64,000 bases of DNA from DUPU01 sp050952465 (GTDB lineage: Bacteria; Bacillota; Dehalobacteriia; Dehalobacteriales; Dehalobacteriaceae), in the NCBI GenBank assembly GCA_050952465.1, contig JBMNKZ010000007.1, positions 1-64,000 on the forward strand, read 5' to 3'. The notes beneath the pieces are model-generated. The model was not told where the DNA came from and did no database searches. It saw nothing but the letters and a program-made list of their open reading frames with translations. Positions 63,136 to 64,000 of this stretch are shown here, piece after piece; positions within the stretch are counted from its first letter, which is position 1; every line of letters begins with the position of its first letter. The position numbers and the translations under genes were made by a program.

Positions 63136-64000
63136 TTGTGTGGTATCACAGGCTTTATTGATTTTTCCCAATCTATCACAATGGATCAAATGACAAAAAT
63201 CATAAATAATATGACCCATTCCCTGGCCCACCGAGGCCCGGGTCAAAAGGTTACATGGATAAGCTTAGAAAACAGGGTTGCCCTAGGACACCAGCGACTA
63301 TCCATTCTTGATCTCTCCCCCACCGGATCGCAGCCCATGACCTCTCCAAGCGGTCGCTATAAACTTGTTTTAAACGGGGAGATTTATAATTTCCGTTCCC
63401 TGAGGCAGGAATTAGAAAAGCAATCCTTCCATTTACCCATAAAATTTCGTAGTACAGCTGATACGGAAGTAGCCCTGGCTGCCATTGAGTTTTGGGGGTT
63501 GGAAAAAGCCCTTGCAAACTTCACCGGCATGTTTGCCTTTGCCCTTTGGGATGATCAGGAAAAAAAACTCCACCTAGTGAGGGATCGGGTAGGAGAAAAG
63601 CCCCTTTATTACGGTTGGGCCAACCAGCGATTCATCTTCGGTTCAGAATTAAAAGCCCTGACCTGTGACTCTGGTTTTTTAAAAGAAATTAACCGAAATG
63701 CTTTAAACCATTATCTTAGGCTTGGGTATGTTCCAGCACCCTATACCATCTATCAAAACACTTATAAGCTGCTGCCGGGGACTATATTAACCATCAATAA
63801 AAACAATCCCCGCCATCCTAAACTAACTTCCTACTGGTCAATGCAGGATACGATCACCCAAGGAAAAGAGCGGCAGTTTACAGGCACACCCTCAGAGGCG
63901 ATAAGCCATTTGGAAAGATTAATGCGTTATGCTGTAAAAAGACAAATGATAGCGGATGTACCGGTTGGCGCTTTCTTGTCCGGGGGCATTGACTCTCCTT
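63136..64000 (+). CDS. asnB: Asparagine synthase (glutamine-hydrolysing)-like, 3' end beyond the window
   Basis: 288 residues seen. TTG start with GGAAAGGTG seven bases upstream gives Met-CGITGFIDF, so Cys2 is the glutaminase nucleophile. HRGPGQ, LGHQRLSILDLSPTGSQPM, LVLNGEIYNF and DRVGEKPLYYG follow; the synthetase loop FLSGGIDS is at the window edge. Such genes in polysaccharide loci may amidate sugars or peptides instead of making asparagine. Confidence 0.9.
   Translation, partial: MCGITGFIDFSQSITMDQMTKIINNMTHSLAHRGPGQKVTWISLENRVALGHQRLSILDLSPTGSQPMTSPSGRYKLVLNGEIYNFRSLRQELEKQSFHLPIKFRSTADTEVALAAIEFWGLEKALANFTGMFAFALWDDQEKKLHLVRDRVGEKPLYYGWANQRFIFGSELKALTCDSGFLKEINRNALNHYLRLGYVPAPYTIYQNTYKLLPGTILTINKNNPRHPKLTSYWSMQDTITQGKERQFTGTPSEAISHLERLMRYAVKRQMIADVPVGAFLSGGIDSP

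Noticed and set aside
1..64000. CRISPR array, prophage or complete insertion sequence
   Set aside because: No regularly spaced repeats, no transposase, integrase or phage structural gene was seen.

Overview
The window reads as chromosomal DNA of a low-to-moderate-GC, endospore-forming anaerobic member of the Clostridia. The signs are spoIIE, spoVT, spoVG, yabP, yabQ, a SpoIID-like lipoprotein, a family of CotS kinases, a UGA-decoding selenoprotein of the glycine reductase class, and a single-chain pyruvate carboxylase. A Peptococcaceae-type organism fits, but I cannot fix the genus. Nearly all genes from 1 to 52.7 kb are on the minus strand; ppiB, a small coiled-coil gene and a PRC-barrel gene are the exceptions.

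The backbone is the conserved sporulation/division/housekeeping cluster known from Bacillus (mazG/yabN, rqcP/yabO, yabP, yabQ, divIC, yabR, spoIIE, tilS, ftsH, and further out prs, glmU, spoVG, purR, ispE, mfd, pth, spoVT). Here it is opened in several places. (a) Between hup and rqcP sits a glycine-fermentation module: tandem glycine riboswitch, grdX, grdE, then grdB with an in-frame UGA (selenocysteine). (b) Between rqcP and yabP sit a SpoIID-like gene and a three-gene set around a YeiH-like transporter. (c) Between yabR/ppx and spoIIE lies an island of about 14 kb with two paralogous glycosyltransferases, six CotS-family kinases (two with a ruined active site), a SpoVID-like SPOCS/LysM protein, a mannose-1-phosphate guanylyltransferase and ppiB. 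It looks like a spore-coat assembly and glycosylation locus. Two tRNA genes (Glu, Met) separate this island from spoIIE. hprT, usual between tilS and ftsH, is absent.

The left edge holds folP (cut by the window), an HD phosphohydrolase, ndk and an ftsH whose reading frame is broken at an A5G5 run. The right part holds a divergent pair of glutamine synthetases, pyruvate carboxylase, a one-chain GH13 amylase/GH77 4-alpha-glucanotransferase fusion, and the start of a polysaccharide locus (glycosyltransferase, asparagine synthase-like protein cut by the window).

Noncoding content is rich: a full tandem glycine riboswitch with terminator, a SECIS-like hairpin, a cluster of four DnaA-box-like 9-mers, many intrinsic terminators, and at least three families of dispersed intergenic repeats (called A, B and C here). 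The most notable system is the riboswitch-controlled grdX-grdE-grdB(Sec) module without grdA, grdC or grdD nearby, whose last gene overlaps the ribosome-quality-control gene rqcP.
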